Shown here in pieces: positions 1 to 11,827 of a stretch of DNA of 64,000 nucleotides. The DNA is from Linnemannia hyalina. Taxonomy: Eukaryota; Mortierellomycota; Mortierellomycetes; Mortierellales; Mortierellaceae. Position 1 is the first letter of the stretch. The number at the start of each line of letters is the position of its first letter. The stretch is from contig JAHRHY010000005.1 of assembly GCA_019671135.1 (NCBI GenBank), positions 248,001 through 312,000 on the forward strand, in the 5' to 3' direction. The translations under genes and the position numbers were made by a program. The notes beneath the pieces were generated by a model. It saw nothing but the letters and a program-made list of their open reading frames with translations, made no database searches and had not been told where the DNA came from.

Positions 1-524
1 AAGGGACACGTAAAGAAAAAAATCAAGTAATGGAAAAGGATTAAGGAATGCTGGTATGGGGCCTAGATTCGTCTCAGAAACACACCAATGGCAAGAGTCA
101 CAACAGGCATGTGGCAGCCAAGCGTTCATAGCGACGTTGCTTTTTGGTCCCTCGATGTCGGTTCTTCCTACCATACTGAAGCAGAATCCAGCAAGCGTTG
201 GATTGTTCAACCACAATTAGGGGACAAGACCTGGAGTTTAGACCGTCGTGGGACAGGTTAGATTCACCTATTGATAAAATGCTGTTGCAATAGTAATATA
301 ACTTAGCACAATAGGAACCGTTCATTCTGATAATTGGTATTTGGGCCTGCCTGAGCAGGCGATGGCCCGAAGCTATCATCCGTTGGGTTATGGCTGAACG
401 CCTTCAAGTCAGAACCTGTGCTAGAACGCGACGTTTACCGCCTTTTCAATTTTTGGTTGAATACGATCATGGAAAAGGTATACGTCACATAAAAAGCGAC
501 AAAGCGGCTAAAGAAACCAATGCA
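1..524. other. gene-free left edge with dispersed repeat
   Basis: No credible gene is visible. The first 60 bases are purine-rich short repeats (AAGGA/GGATTAAGGAATG style) like those at about 29740-30270. Bases about 107-267 form one copy of a dispersed repeat described separately. The minus-strand open frame over 98-379 has no recognisable domain and crosses that repeat, so I do not call it a gene. Confidence 0.5.
107..267 (+). repeat. dispersed ~155-bp repeat, copy A
   Basis: Aligned by eye with 30390-30545 in the same orientation, from GTGGCAGCCAAGCGTTCATA to ACAGGTTAG. Identity is roughly 85-90 %, and most differences are C/T or G/A transitions. Outside these limits similarity fades, although CGTCTCAGAAA occurs to the left of both copies. 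The copy at 30390 lies just upstream of a secreted-protein gene; this one is not followed by a recognisable relative of that gene. Confidence 0.75.
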
Positions 525-690
525 TAATGCTTTCCATGCTGCAAAAATTAATCCCTCTCATTTTTTTTGGATTTATCCCCTTGATCTTTTTGGCCTCCAC
601 CTTCTCAATGTGCCGTTCATCCCTCTCATTCCTGTCCCAAATGACTCCCTCATTCGTTAATCTTTTGTGCCCTGATGAAAACGGTTTGAC
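525..690. repeat. degenerate CCCTCAT/TCCTT short-repeat array
   Basis: Loosely repeated pyrimidine-rich units (TCCCTCTCATT, CCCCTTGATC, TCATCCCTCTCATTCC, ACTCCCTCATTC). On the minus strand they read as AAGATCAAGGGG-type words, like the array at 29740-30270. No clean period is visible, so this is a decayed array or biased sequence rather than a microsatellite. Confidence 0.4.
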
Positions 691-1685
691 TTGTTTCTTT
701 TTTTACGACCCTCTTTACGTATGTAAAAAAAGTCGCACGCAGCCAGCGTCCTGTATTGACGTACGCCTATTTCCACCTCAAGGGTCTAGATTCGCAACAG
801 CCCTCACACTACGCTCGCAACATCTACTGCATGAACCATCGCAAGAGCGTCACATACTCCTATCAGGAATGGTAAGCGAAAGCCTGGCGGTGAGAAGTAC
901 CAAGATACCGTCGTGGGTCATAAGATATCGCGAGAAAAAAAATACACACAAATCACTGGTTCAACACGTTGTCAATTTTTAATTGTGACCTATCAGGCTA
1001 TTACCCTGCATTGCCCTTGCATTGCTCTCCAATCCTGGAATTCCATAGACTTTATGTTCATAAATGTACACCATGGGAGTAAAAGTAAAGCTAGTCACAC
1101 GCACCACGTTGCAAACCAGCAAGCAAGACGTCTGCGCAGACGACAGGCTTGTAGTCCCAATTAATATTGGCGATCACCATCATGAAGCACCGCTTGGCAT
1201 TGGTGCAACACATCCATTTATGTGTGCGTCGATTGTTCGTCGACTGTTTGTCAGTGTGATATGGAGATGTGAACGCTGAAGGATATATCCAAGTTACACA
1301 CAAGTCAGTCAGTCAAGCCCTGCATAGGCGAAACGAATCGCACTGAAATGTTGTGCGGACAAATACCTGTTTGTGCGCTAGATGAATTGATGGAGCACTC
1401 TCTCCTACCTGGTAATCCTCATAAAGCGAAACTTAATCTCGCGGGAAAAAAAAGAGCATGCGGGGTGATTTATATCCCGATACGCGACCATTGAATGTAC
1501 ATCTACACGAGGACATATTTCCTAGACTACCGATCCCAAAGGCTATCATGAACTCGCGGCATTTATGCATTACAACATGAAACATATATTCAACGGGCCC
1601 CACTAGCACCCTGAGTCTCTTTATCTATCCAATGTTTATGTTTTCCTATCTTCAGTTTCCAACGGGAACCAGGGCTACCTCACAG

Positions 1686-1692
1686 GTATAAG
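1686..1692 (+). promoter_or_regulatory. TATA-like box of pectate lyase copy 1
   Basis: TATAAGT about 135 bp before the ATG. It is preserved in the inverted copy (minus strand at about 32212-32218). A pyrimidine/AC-rich leader follows, with ACAACATTTCAAC directly before the start codon. Confidence 0.5.
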
Positions 1693-1824
1693 TACTGGAC
1701 TCATCCCCTGGTATTTTTCTCTTCACTACTCAGTCTTCAGCTTCCACATCTACAGCATCAGTATCGCACCCAACCCAACCCTCAACCAAGAATCTATCTA
1801 TCCTCCAGAACACAACATTTCAAC

Positions 1825-2669
1825 ATGAAGTTCCAAGCCCTCACTCTCACTGCTGTCTTCGCCTCCGTCTGCGCCGCGCAAACGCTCAACATCCCTACTC
1901 GATCTGGCAGCATCGTTTCCCTCCCCGCACCAAGCGTTATCACTGGAGTCAAGGACTTTGGCAACAAGGAGTACGACCGTGGACGCCCTTGCAACTCTGA
2001 CAAAGACACTGGGTCTGCCAACGCTGTCTTTATCCTTAAGAATGGTGCTACTTTGAGCAACGTCATCATCGGAGGAAACGCTCTTGAGGGAATTCATTGC
2101 GAGGGTGCTTGTACTCTTAAGAACGTCTGGTTCCGCAAAGTCTGCGAAGGTACAAACATTCTCCTTCTCTGCATTCTCTATACACATTCTAAATCACTGC
2201 ACACATTTTCATTCACTGACCACTGTCTTAACCACAATAATCGATACTTTCTCATTTAGATGCCATCACTATCAAGGGTACCGGAAGCGTCTTGATCCAA
2301 GGAGGTGGAGCTCAGGACGCCAAGGACAAGGTTGTCCAACACAACGGAAGAGGAACGGTCACCATCAAGGACTACACCGTCGTCAACGTCGGCAAGCTCT
2401 TCCGCAGCTGCGGTAACTGCAGCAAGAACGGTGGCCCAAGAAATGTCATTGTCCAGAACGTCAGGGCCAACAGGGTTAATGCAGACCTTGTCGGTATCAA
2501 CTCCAACTACGGTGATGTCGCTACCATCTCTGGATCGTGCGGAACCGGTATCAAGCATGTCTGCCAGGAGTTCAAGGGCATTGAAAAGAACGGTAAAGAG
2601 GAATCTCCACAGGTCAAGACCACCGCTAACTGCCGTGGCGCTCAGGCCCAGTCCATCCCCGCCTGTTAA
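1825..2669 (+). CDS. secreted pectate lyase, PL3 family (copy 1)
   Basis: Polysaccharide lyase family 3 enzyme that should cleave polygalacturonate (pectate) by Ca-dependent beta-elimination outside the cell. Two exons, 1825-2149 and 2260-2669, are joined by a 110-nt GT-AG intron inside a GAT codon and give 244 aa. A signal peptide covers residues 1 to about 18 (MKFQALTLTAVFASVCAA). The mature part contains typical PL3 blocks: NVWFRKVCEDAITIKG across the splice, HNGRGTVTIKDYTVVNVGK, then FRSCGNCSKNGG, and a Cys-rich C-terminus ending in AC. Length is normal for single-domain fungal PL3. AATAAA lies at 2757-2762. A second gene at 31236-32080 (minus) encodes nearly the same protein; I see only two residue differences in exon 1 near the N-terminus (SI versus NV) and one Ile/Val further on. 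Family assignment is firm; substrate preference is inferred from the family. Confidence 0.93.
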
Positions 2670-2824
2670 AAGCAGTCTATGGAGAGACCTTTGGCCATGT
2701 ATGATGGTCTTCCAGGCCACCTTACATGGAGAAGAATCCTAGAACGAAGAGATTGAAATAAACTAGATTCTTTTAAAGCGAAAGATGAAGTAAGAATGTG
2801 TGGTCGTTGGTTCTTTACATTCCG

Positions 2825-3125
2825 GACGTTGTGCTGACTGTCCTTGACGTCGTACTTCCTTGATGTCCCTCTCTTCTCTGGTGACTCCTTGTGGTTTCCC
2901 TCTGCTTCCCCTTCACTCTTTGACATTCCTTATTTTGTGTGCTTTGACTCTCTCATTCCTACTATAAGAGAGCTGTGTATTCTCCTTGACTTTCTCCATC
3001 CTGGTTCAGATATCTCAGCAAAAATAGTTGCACCTGTGTCTTTCGGATGTGTCTTCGTCCCCGGCCCATGTATGGAGCGGAGGAAAGTGTCGTCTCCTGT
3101 CTTCGCCAAATACCAGTGAGAACGG
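2825..3125. repeat. degenerate CCTTGA/CTCCTT short-repeat tract
   Basis: Starts just beyond the duplicated block. Units such as GTCCTTGACGTCG, CTTCCTTGATGTCCCTCT, GACTCCTTGTGG, CTTTGACATTCC and CTTTGACTCTCTCATTCC recur at irregular spacing. They are the same kind of words as at 525-690 and, on the opposite strand, 29740-30270. The open frames on both strands here are by-products of the bias. Confidence 0.4.
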
Positions 3126-6100
3126 TGATGTCTACTTTCACTCAGGCACACACATAACACCTACTCACCCCTCGCTTTCTTTCCTTATCATGAGCGGCCT
3201 TCATCGTGAACGGTCTTACAAACATACAGATTGACAAACCGGTTACAATGAAAGCTCCTCCTTTGTTCCTTCCTTCGCTTTATATATTGCCGGCCGTTAC
3301 AGAGCACGGGGTTTGTGGATCTAGCTATTTTAGCATCTATCAACATTGACGCATCCCGCTTCCTTTCGCATGCTTGTTGATTATTGTGTACATCCAGTTC
3401 CATGGAAACTCGCGGTGGCTTACCGCCCTGAATCGTACTTGTTTTTGACGTCAGCAGTTCATTGAAGACATGTGTAGTCCAATTCTATGATGTCGTTTCT
3501 CAAGCAGACAATGAATTATTCCTTGGAGCTGCTCTTGCTTGCACACCTTGAGCGCTTTTGTCCATCAAAACCCGGCTTTTTTGCAGTAACAACCGCAAAC
3601 CCACATCCAGGAACATCTCCTTCATCAAACCCAATCCTAAGGAGACCATGAATGACTTGTTGCCCTGGCTTCTTCTGCCCTTTCAGTCCTGGCAATATCT
3701 GTCCATGTGCTGGCAACGAACAGGAAGGAGGAAGGAGAGATGAGGTGTGAAAGACAAGAGTCAGCAGAAAGGGGGATATGTTTTGAGTACCGCCAACAGT
3801 GATTATGAAGCACCAGATGGGACACCCACTTTTCACTAGGGTGAAGGACGAGTGAATGGTTACTTCCTGCTGATTCCTGTCAATGTCGGTTCCCGTTTGC
3901 CAGGGAATGTCTTCGTCCTCTTGATGTCCTGCAAGTGGTGGTTGATGGTGTCCTGCTTCATTTAATTTGAAAAAGATGACAAACCCAAAAAATAATAATC
4001 GATACAGGACATGTCCCTGGTTCTTTTTTCTGTTGACATGCACAGCTTCTTATTTCACCCCAAGCATGGCAAGGCTAGGCGAGTGGTGGGTAATCAACTG
4101 AATCTGTCGGACTAGCGGTAGATATCACCCTCCACCGTTGATATTCTTTCATCAACGAAACGGCAAGCCCAGACTCCCTCCTTCTCACGCCCCATCGATC
4201 ATGCCCGTTGGCGACTTTTCCTTATCCCATCTCTTACAAAGGATCCAAAGGCTAGAAGGCGAGAAGGCAAGTAGCATTGGTATTAAGGTTGATAGATGTA
4301 CGCAGCTGCGCTCGCCCGCATGCAACTTGACGCCTCAAAGTGACAATATTTTTAGTGCTTGATGAATAATTATGTATGCGTATGCGCTTTAAGACGACCA
4401 ACCTGGGATTGAGGATGATAAAATGAGCACTTTTGCGAACACTGGATGCAGTGCATGCATGCGCTATAAACATGCGGGTTCACTGTGTTGGTGGTTGGTT
4501 CTTGCACATGCACAGTAGGGTGGGGTGGTGAGGGATAAATGCTTTTTAGCGTTTGTGTGTTGGAGAGACAGGAGGTTTAAATGTATAGTTTGGACTCCAT
4601 ATTCTTCCCGTCTATGCTTTATGGTGCATGCGCCCTCCAGTGGGGTTGTGGGGTTTGGTACATTGACAGTCTACTCTTAAGGTGTTCTCTTTGACCGACA
4701 GGGTTCCTTGCAGTCAACCCTTCCTTACGGTGCATGATACTGAATTCGCATGGAGGGATGAGGAGGCGTTTCCTGCTGGGGGAGGATTTCAAAAAGTCGA
4801 AATAGTTGAAGAACCCCCATCCCCAACCATCCATCTACCGTTCTTTCATGTCTTTGGGTGAAAATGGTGTCCCTCGTGTTTGAGAAAGCAAATCATTTGG
4901 CCGTGCAATCGTCGTGTGTGTGCACGCGTATGCGTAATGTAGCGGTAAATCGATTGGCCCTTACATTTTGAGCTTGTAATGAAGGAAGGAAGGAACAAGA
5001 GAGGGAAGAAAGGAGTAATAAAAAGGGGGGAGGAGGAGAGTCGACAAGTCTGGTCTGTGCTTTAGTTGGTCCTTGTATCAATTATTCCGTCCACAATTGG
5101 GTAAAGGCCCTTCGAAGAGTCGCGTGTGTAGATTCTAGAGGGAGCAAAAAGAGGACGAGAAGTACATGGAGCATTGAACGAGCGATTGGAACTGTCGAAG
5201 TTCTAGACGATTGAAGCAAAAAAGGGAGCGAGGTAGGTTGTCGTAATCTCATGATTTTGGATATGGTCTCTGCTCTTCTGGCGGTCGAACCAGCTACTTT
5301 CTCTCAGAAGGCCTGGCTCTCTCGTTTGTTCGTTTGTTCGCAAGTTTAGTTCTGAGCGATATCATCCTTTCTCATTCACCTTTGTATGTATCCCGCGGAT
5401 GGGTAGGGTAGAGAACTTTAAAGTTCTTGTGGATCTGGAAGTGAACAACAAAAAAAAAAAAGTGAGCCGCTCGGTTCGGTTCCGAAATATACAAGTGATT
5501 GACATGGAGGTGAAGGCTCCCTACTCCTTTCGCTGGCAACCAAGAGGTTCATGCGTTTGGCGATGGATGGTCATATGCAAAGGCTTTTTTCTTTCTTAAT
5601 TGCGAATTGGAGGGCAATGTGATCAGAAACAGAGAAAGAGAGGGAGAAGGGTCCAAAACCAAAAATGAAGGGCCGTCTTAACCAGCTTTTCGTTCCACAT
5701 TCATCCATTTCATTCACTGGAAAAGGGTGAGTTCTTCATTAGCAAGAGTCGAATGGAGAAAAGACATCTGAAAGTCCTTCATCCATGTTGTTTGTGACAT
5801 AGCGTTATCTATTTTTTCCTCCTTGTGTTCCTTTGTCCATTGATCCCGTTTATTTTAAATCGAACGTACCCAATAAAGTGCTCAAGTTGTCAACATACGT
5901 CCTCTGGGTTATGGATGCTAATTGCCACTTCCATCTTTTATCACCGCCTCTTTTCCTCACCCTCACTTTGACTCTGTTGTATCATTCGTAAATTGTCCCC
6001 AGAAAGTAGACATGAACCACTCTCTGGGCTGTGGCGATGATAGCTACTATCTTGCTTTGTTTTTTTCAGTCATCACAAACACCAAATACTGCGCGAACAG

Positions 6101-6642
6101 TTCATTCATCGGATCAGCATGCATCGTTCGTTCTTTCGTCCTGTTTTGTTTTCTTTTGTTTTGTTTGTTTGCACATCCTTGTGGGACAACAACCATATTC
6201 AAACGCTAGAGTTTTCCTTAATGTGGTGTTCATTTGTTGGGAGATACCAGCGTATCGTTGCACGACCCTGGTACCTTCGCCAAACAGCCCTGTGCCTTAT
6301 TTCCTTTTTTCCTTGGTTGATTGTTGTGATTTGCCATTGTCCCTGGATAATTGGGCTAATTTTTAATTTTGGAGTCTGTGTATTGCGTATGTGTTTGCGG
6401 TGTGCACATGCACATGCACTGTTGTTTGCTGAATCTATTATTATTGTTGGATTTCCATTCATTTGTTATTGAGGAGTGAGAAGGATGTCCTTGCTTAGAT
6501 GAGAATTGGGAAGAGAGAACAAAACAACAAACAACTATACATAACAAATTCACAATTCACATAAACACGTTTGAAGGAGTGTGGTTCGACGGTGCTAAGC
6601 AAGATAGTTCCCTACATCCCTCGAGAAAGTGAACGGTGGAAA

Positions 6643-6674
<32 letters not shown>

Positions 6675-8408
6675 TGTGTGTGTGTGTGAAGAGAATGACA
6701 GGGTATCGATGGTAGGTGGCATCATTCGAGGCGTAGAGGAGAGTTGGGCGGAGAACGATATTGAGCAGAACAGCCGTGCGTTGTTCTCTAGGAGTTGGTT
6801 GGTTTAGAGTCCGGACAGATGAGGAAGGACGTGAATAAGAAACTATGGAAGAAGGAGAGAGGATTGGGGTAGGATTTTTGGAGAAGAGGGAGATGGGGGG
6901 ACGAGCGAGCACCAGGATGGATGACATGTGGGGAGAGCGTTATGGATTCATCCCATTAGTCGAGGTGGCAGCTCTAGCATGTGGGAGAATGAAGGGGAAC
7001 AAAACTCCGTCGAGTGTATGTGGAGTGACATTTTTTTTTTTTGCGAGAAAGTGTCATTGTGAGCCGTTGCAAGGTGCAACACTCACTCAATCATGCCTCT
7101 ATGTCTCTACAGCACTTTCTCCTTTCTCCGTTGGAAATCTGTGGGGGAGGCGTGTCGCTCTTTGAAAAATGCAACGACGGATGAAATCGCTTTTTTTTTC
7201 TTTTGGCCCTCTCGAACACACTAACAATTCGGCGCCAACGAAGAGAAAAGAAGGGAGCGAGCGAGCATTCCTTTTCTTTTCATCGCCACTTTTGCTCTCG
7301 ATCATGCACATTCGCACACACGCACATGCGTATAAGAAGCAGTAACTGGGAATAAGAAGAATGGTGGCAAGATGCAGCGAGCAAGAGAACAAAGTGATTC
7401 ATGGAGAGAAGGATGATTAATCCCCCTTTATTGCAAGACTCCAAAGAAAGAGGAAGGACGAGGCCCAGATCGAAGTCAGGACTTAAATGCCAGAATAAAT
7501 TGTTCCGCTAGTGCTTGCAATTTTTCTTTCCGACTTTCGGTGGTATCCAGCTAGGCTGCTTCAAAATTAGTACTAGCGCGTGTTGTGAAAATAAAGCCTG
7601 GCCACCCAGTTGGTAGGAGACGAGTAGAAAGGAGCAATGGGCGTTTTAGTGTGAGATGCACTTTTAAGTAAACAGCAGTCGATGTGAATGTGTGTGTATG
7701 GGGGAAGAAGGGAGCCAGGTGACTTTTTGATGACAAAGATGGAAACCAACCTCAAACGGCCAACAAAAAGGACAGAGGGTTGTTCATTCAAAGTGGCGGT
7801 TATGTTTTTACGGCAGTACAGAGGTACATGATCGTAGCGTATATCTTTTGTTTGTTCTATGTTTGAATAAGTTAAAGGAGTGAATGAAATGAAGGTTCGA
7901 ATGACAACAGAGGGAAGAATAATAATAATAACGAACCAAAGAAAAAAGAAGGTTGAAAAAAATTCATGTAAAGTGAAAAAGGAGACAAACATGTCAATGC
8001 ATTGTTGGCCCAATTGAATGCCCAATGGTATACTCTTCTCTACTCTGGCCTTCTCTTTCTCTTGCTGTTCACTTACTACTCTCTCACACTCTATCTTCAC
8101 AAGGTTTCGTTTTTAGTCCTGTCATCATAGCCTAACCTGCAGCCCACCAAAGAAAAGGAAGGAACCTTTTTATTCATTTTTCAACTCAACCCACAAGATA
8201 AAAGGACCGCGATCCTCCACATTTTTCCCCTCTTCTTTTCTCTTCTCCTCAAGACATTCTTCAATACCTACCTCTCCCCTCCCAAACTCCACTACTCCAA
8301 ATTACTGCTCACGCTCACTCATCCCCACCTTTTCAGACCCTTCCCTGTATCTATACCCCGCTACTCTTCTCTTTCTCAACAATACTCACCAAAAACACAT
8401 AACAAATC
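3126..8408. other. 5.3-kb region without recognisable gene
   Basis: No open frame here has a recognisable domain, good start context or splice-connected continuation. About 3540-4050 again shows irregular CCTTCATC/GTCCATGTGC/CTTGATGTCC words of the degenerate-repeat type. From 4400 to 8100 the sequence is a mosaic of purine-rich and pyrimidine-rich tracts. The 300 bp before 8409 are strongly C/T-rich, ending in CACCAAAAACACATAACAAATC, consistent with the core promoter and leader of the CRAL-TRIO gene. A lineage-specific or non-coding transcript cannot be excluded. Confidence 0.5.
6643..6689. repeat. (GA)n-(GT)n microsatellite
   Basis: An interrupted AG/GATA run passes directly into a GT run at about 6674-6688. 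Simple-sequence repeat in gene-free DNA. Confidence 0.85.
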
Positions 8409-9968
8409 ATGTCCACCTACGTTCAGCCCGTTGCTCCTACCGAAGGCCGCCTTGGCCACTTGACTCCCGAGCAGACTGAGAAGCTCCAGCAGTTCTGGGT
8501 CCGTCTCCACGACATCTTTGACGGCAAGACCCAGTTTGACCAGACCGCCCCCTCGTCCTTCAAGGGTCAGACCCGTGATGAGGATACCCCTGCCACCCCT
8601 GCGCCCGAGAAGAAGTCTGGTGGCTGGTTCGGCCGTGGCAAGGCTGCCGAGGCTCCCAAGGAGAAGGCTGCTGATGTTGTTGCTCCCGCCCCCCGGTTCT
8701 CTGGTGCCGATATCCAGAAGGCCTTCTGGAAGTTGACCATGATGGACCACCCCGACCTGATCATTCTCAAGGTACTTTTGAATGATGATACGAAAAAGGA
8801 AGGAGTGATTTGTGATTAGGTTGACAGACACACACCAGTGGGGGTACAAAGTGACCATTAGTGCAAGAGACAAATAAGGTTTTATGAGAGCGATATTATC
8901 ACTCCTCCAATTCATCATGCAAAAGGAAGAACTGTCACTCATCGCACTTTCTTTGCCTTCCATTCTAATAGTTCATTCGTGCACGCAAGTGGAACTTGGA
9001 TGATGCCATGAAGATGTTCCTCAACGCCCTCAAGTGGCGCATCGTTGAGCGTGTCGACGAGCTCATCGAGCTCTCCGACTCGGAGCTGGATGAGAAGTAC
9101 CCCAAATTCATTGAGCAGATGCGCATCGGAAAGGGATACCTCCGCGGTGCCGACCCCCTCGGTCGCCCCATGTCCGTCGTCAACACCCGTCTCCACCACA
9201 AGAGCGACCAGCCCCCAGAGACTATTCACCGCTTCACCCTCCACGTAAGGCACATTTTTTCTTTGTTTGCAGGAGAAAATTCCGTTTGGCATGGAAAAAA
9301 TGGTTCCGCTGACACCCTCTTCTCTCCTTCTTTCAACTATGCAGACCATGGAGTGCGGGCGCCTTGTTTTGGGATCAGGATCCGAAACGGTTATCGTTAT
9401 TTTTGACTTGTCGAACTTTGGCCTCGATAACATGGACTGGGGCTTCGTCCGCCTGTTCGTCCAGTGCTTCGAATCATACTACCCCGAGACCCTCGGAGTT
9501 TGTGTAGTCCACCGCGCACCCTTCGTCTTCTGGGGTCTCTGGAAGTTGATCCAGCCCCTCCTCGACCCCGTCGTCGCCTCCAAGTTTGTCTTCACCCGCA
9601 ACAACGCCGAGCTCCACAAGGTCATCCCCCGTGACCGCCTCCCCATCACCCACTATGAGGGTCTCGACGACTGGAAGTACGAGTACGTCCCTGGTACCCC
9701 CGACGAGAACGCCCCCATGAAGGATTTGGCCAAGAAGGAGGAGCTCCTCGCTGAACGCCATGCTCTCGAGGCCCAATTTGAAAGTGTCACCCGTGAATGG
9801 AACAAGAACATCAACGGCAAGAACTCGTCTGAGCGTGATGAGGTTGCCAAATCATTGAGGGAGCAGTATGCTCGTTTGACCCCTTATGTCCGTGCCAAGA
9901 ACTTGTACCAGCGCTTGGGTGTTGCTCACGATGGTCAGGTTACCTGGACCTACAACGTCAAGGCATAA
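8409..9968 (+). CDS. CRAL-TRIO (Sec14-like) lipid-transfer protein
   Basis: Three exons (8409-8771, 8972-9244, 9345-9968), all joined in phase 0, give 419 aa. The exon-2 acceptor at 8971 was chosen because it restores FIRARKWNLDDAMKMF, the typical CRAL-TRIO N-terminal helix motif. Residues 1-90 are Pro/Ala/Lys-rich linker with GGWFGRGK. CRAL_TRIO_N spans about 90-165, and the lipid-binding CRAL-TRIO domain about 185-345 (GSETVIVIFDLSNFGLDNMD, then VVHRAPFVFWGLWKLIQPLL). A charged coiled-coil tail follows. Sec14-like proteins move or present phosphatidylinositol and other lipids between membranes. The arrangement resembles yeast Csr1/Sfh-type proteins, but the ligand cannot be read from sequence. 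Codon use is strongly C-biased at third positions, suggesting high expression. The neighbouring minus-strand thioesterase is convergent. Confidence 0.9.
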
Positions 9969-10490
9969 GTTCGACTCGGGAGTTTTTCAGGACCAACAAC
10001 AACAATAACAATAGGAACAACTGCTACTATCACCACAACCGCCACCACCTTTTTTTGTTTTCTCGAATGCAGGACATTCTCCCTCTCTCCAATCCACTCA
10101 CCAACAGTCTAAAAGAAAAAAAGAAGAGTACCATACCCTTGCAGCTGGGTCGACGTTCCCCTTTAGTTTCCAGGGGCGAGCGATTTTGTAAAGTATATCA
10201 TCCAATAAACCCGTCTACATACATACGAAAAAAAGGCATGCTTGATGTGTTTCAATTGATCCGGAATGACAGAGTCGCAAAGGCATAGCATAGTTATTGA
10301 GTTGCAGGGACTTTAAACTGTAGGTGTGAACAATTTATGAGACAGGTGGGGAAGTGAACACAACGTTGCAGGGTCCATGGAAGCAAGTTCAGCCGGGAAA
10401 AAAATGTACACGGAGCAAGGTACTCCTTTTGAGATCTGTATTTTTTTCTTCTAATTGACAATCTACACATGAAAGATGCCTCTATCTACC
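9969..10490. other. convergent 3' intergenic region
   Basis: Downstream region of the CRAL-TRIO gene, with CAACAACAACAATAACAATA at 9997 onward and AATAAA at about 10204. It runs into the 3' end of the minus-strand thioesterase. No gene seen. Confidence 0.5.
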
Positions 10491-11257
10491 CTAAAGCTTG
10501 GATCCACCGCCCATTCTAGAGTCGGTGTTGAATTTGGTATGGGAGGCTGTGGCGAGGACTCTGTTGGTGGCCTTGTCCTTGAGGACGGCGGTGGTGTTGG
10601 CGAGGCCAGAGCCGACCTTGGCGACCTTGCACTCGAGTAGGACGGTCATGCCCAGGGTTGCAGCCGAGACGTATGTGACATGTAGATCGGTTGAGACGCC
10701 TGCGTATTGAAAGTATTTACCTGTTGTATTGTCGGGTTGTACAAGTTTGTTGGTTTTGTTGTTGTGCAGCGATTGATGCGGAGTCGATTGAGGCATTCGG
10801 GTCGCGCGTGAAGATATTAAAGGAAGAGGAGATGTCAGAATGGTTAGCAGGCTGCAGACAAAACGCTCCATGTTCCCATGGGGATTCGTTTGGACCTCTT
10901 CAACATTCTTTTTGAGATTAGTCGGCCCATCTCCTTGTCCCTTCTCCCTCTCCTTCCCTTTACAGCAAATGCCTCCCAATCCTGCCATATGAACTTACGT
11001 TCTCGAGTAAACAGGGCAGCAGTAGTAAGGTTATCGACCAAGGTAGCAATGGCACCACCATGAAAGTTGTTTGTAAAGTTGCAGTCGGATTTCTGGACGA
11101 CGTATTCAAAGGTGGCCGAATCGGCGTCTGCATCGACGATCTTGGCGCGACCAAAAGTGTCGGGGGTGAAGCCCAGGCCGTCTTCGTCTGCTCGGTTGGC
11201 GAGTTGATGCATCTGGCTCATCCAGTCCTGGAGGTGTTCGACATGTTGGGGTGCCAT
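10491..11257 (-). CDS. hotdog-fold acyl-CoA thioesterase
   Basis: Likely hydrolyses acyl-CoA (PaaI/ACOT13-like hotdog fold). Two exons on the minus strand, 11257-10999 and 10720-10491, give 162 aa; the intron 10721-10998 is 278 nt and interrupts an Arg codon. The splice joins LFTRER to KYFQYAGVSTDLHVTYVSAA, restoring the second half of the fold. Motifs seen: NNFHGGAIATLVDNLTT (HGG at about 66-68, Asp75), the hotdog helix with the active-site HGG loop, then GVSTDLHVTY and the terminal strand KATNRVLATASHTKF. An in-frame extension upstream of the chosen Met lacks homology and crosses promoter-like sequence, so Met at 11257 (ACGCACAATGGC) is preferred. Shares a divergent promoter region with uba2. 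Substrate chain length and cellular location are not determinable. Confidence 0.85.
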
Positions 11258-11827
11258 TGTGCGTATGTGTATGTGTGTGTTGTAAGGGTTAAGGGAGGAG
11301 AGGAGAGTGTGAGGAAAGGTGAGGAGAGGGAAAGTAATGAGGAAAGAGAGGGAGCGAGGAGGCGTTGAATAGGTGACAGTTGTCAGGTCAAAGTGTAAAG
11401 GGGAAAGCGTCGGACTGCCGGCTCGATCACTATGGAGGGAATAAGGTTTATTAGTCGGCGGGCAATTGGCACGCGTCACGTGCAGTCAGCTGGAAACCAC
11501 CAGCAAAGTAAGTACCTGGGGAGGGGGTCGCCATTCTCGTGGCACCAACACCCTCGCACATCCCTGCAGTAGGGACACTGACTGCCAAAGTCATGAACAG
11601 GCTTGACATGTACCTAAGACAGTTGGTTTGTAAACGCGGGTGGGTTACTGGAGAGATAGAGAGAGGTACGCCCAACGATTCAGGCACTGCAACATTTCGG
11701 ATTCACAAGCCACACAAATCGGCGGCGACTCTATTCTTAACCACCTTCTTTCTGCTTTGCCTTCACTTCCTACAAACGCATTCACACATTCACAAGGACG
11801 ATCACAAGGAAGACAGAACAGGAAGAC
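11258..11827. promoter_or_regulatory. divergent promoter region, thioesterase / uba2
   Basis: The 570-bp gap between oppositely oriented start codons must hold both promoters. It contains GA-rich (11284-11370) and C/T-rich (11720-11800) leaders and CACGTG/CACGCG-like words near 11470-11480 (CACGCGTCACGTGC). No clear TATA. The CACGTG E-box is an observed word; any factor binding it is speculation. Confidence 0.45.

Larger units (their letters stand above)
840..2780 (+). repeat. inverted duplication arm 1 (contains PL3 gene)
   Basis: This block recurs in opposite orientation at about 31125-33050. The coding part is almost identical. Upstream the match continues with increasing substitutions and indels through the promoter and the 1080-1290 region. 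It can be followed to roughly 860-900, where GGTAAGCGA and GGTCATAAGATAT recur in both copies. Downstream similarity ends shortly after AATAAACTAGA at about 2765-2785. Limits are approximate. Confidence 0.85.

Noticed and set aside
1..4050. Subtelomeric location
   Set aside because: Repeats and secreted enzymes would fit, but no telomere repeat, helicase or terminal structure is visible.
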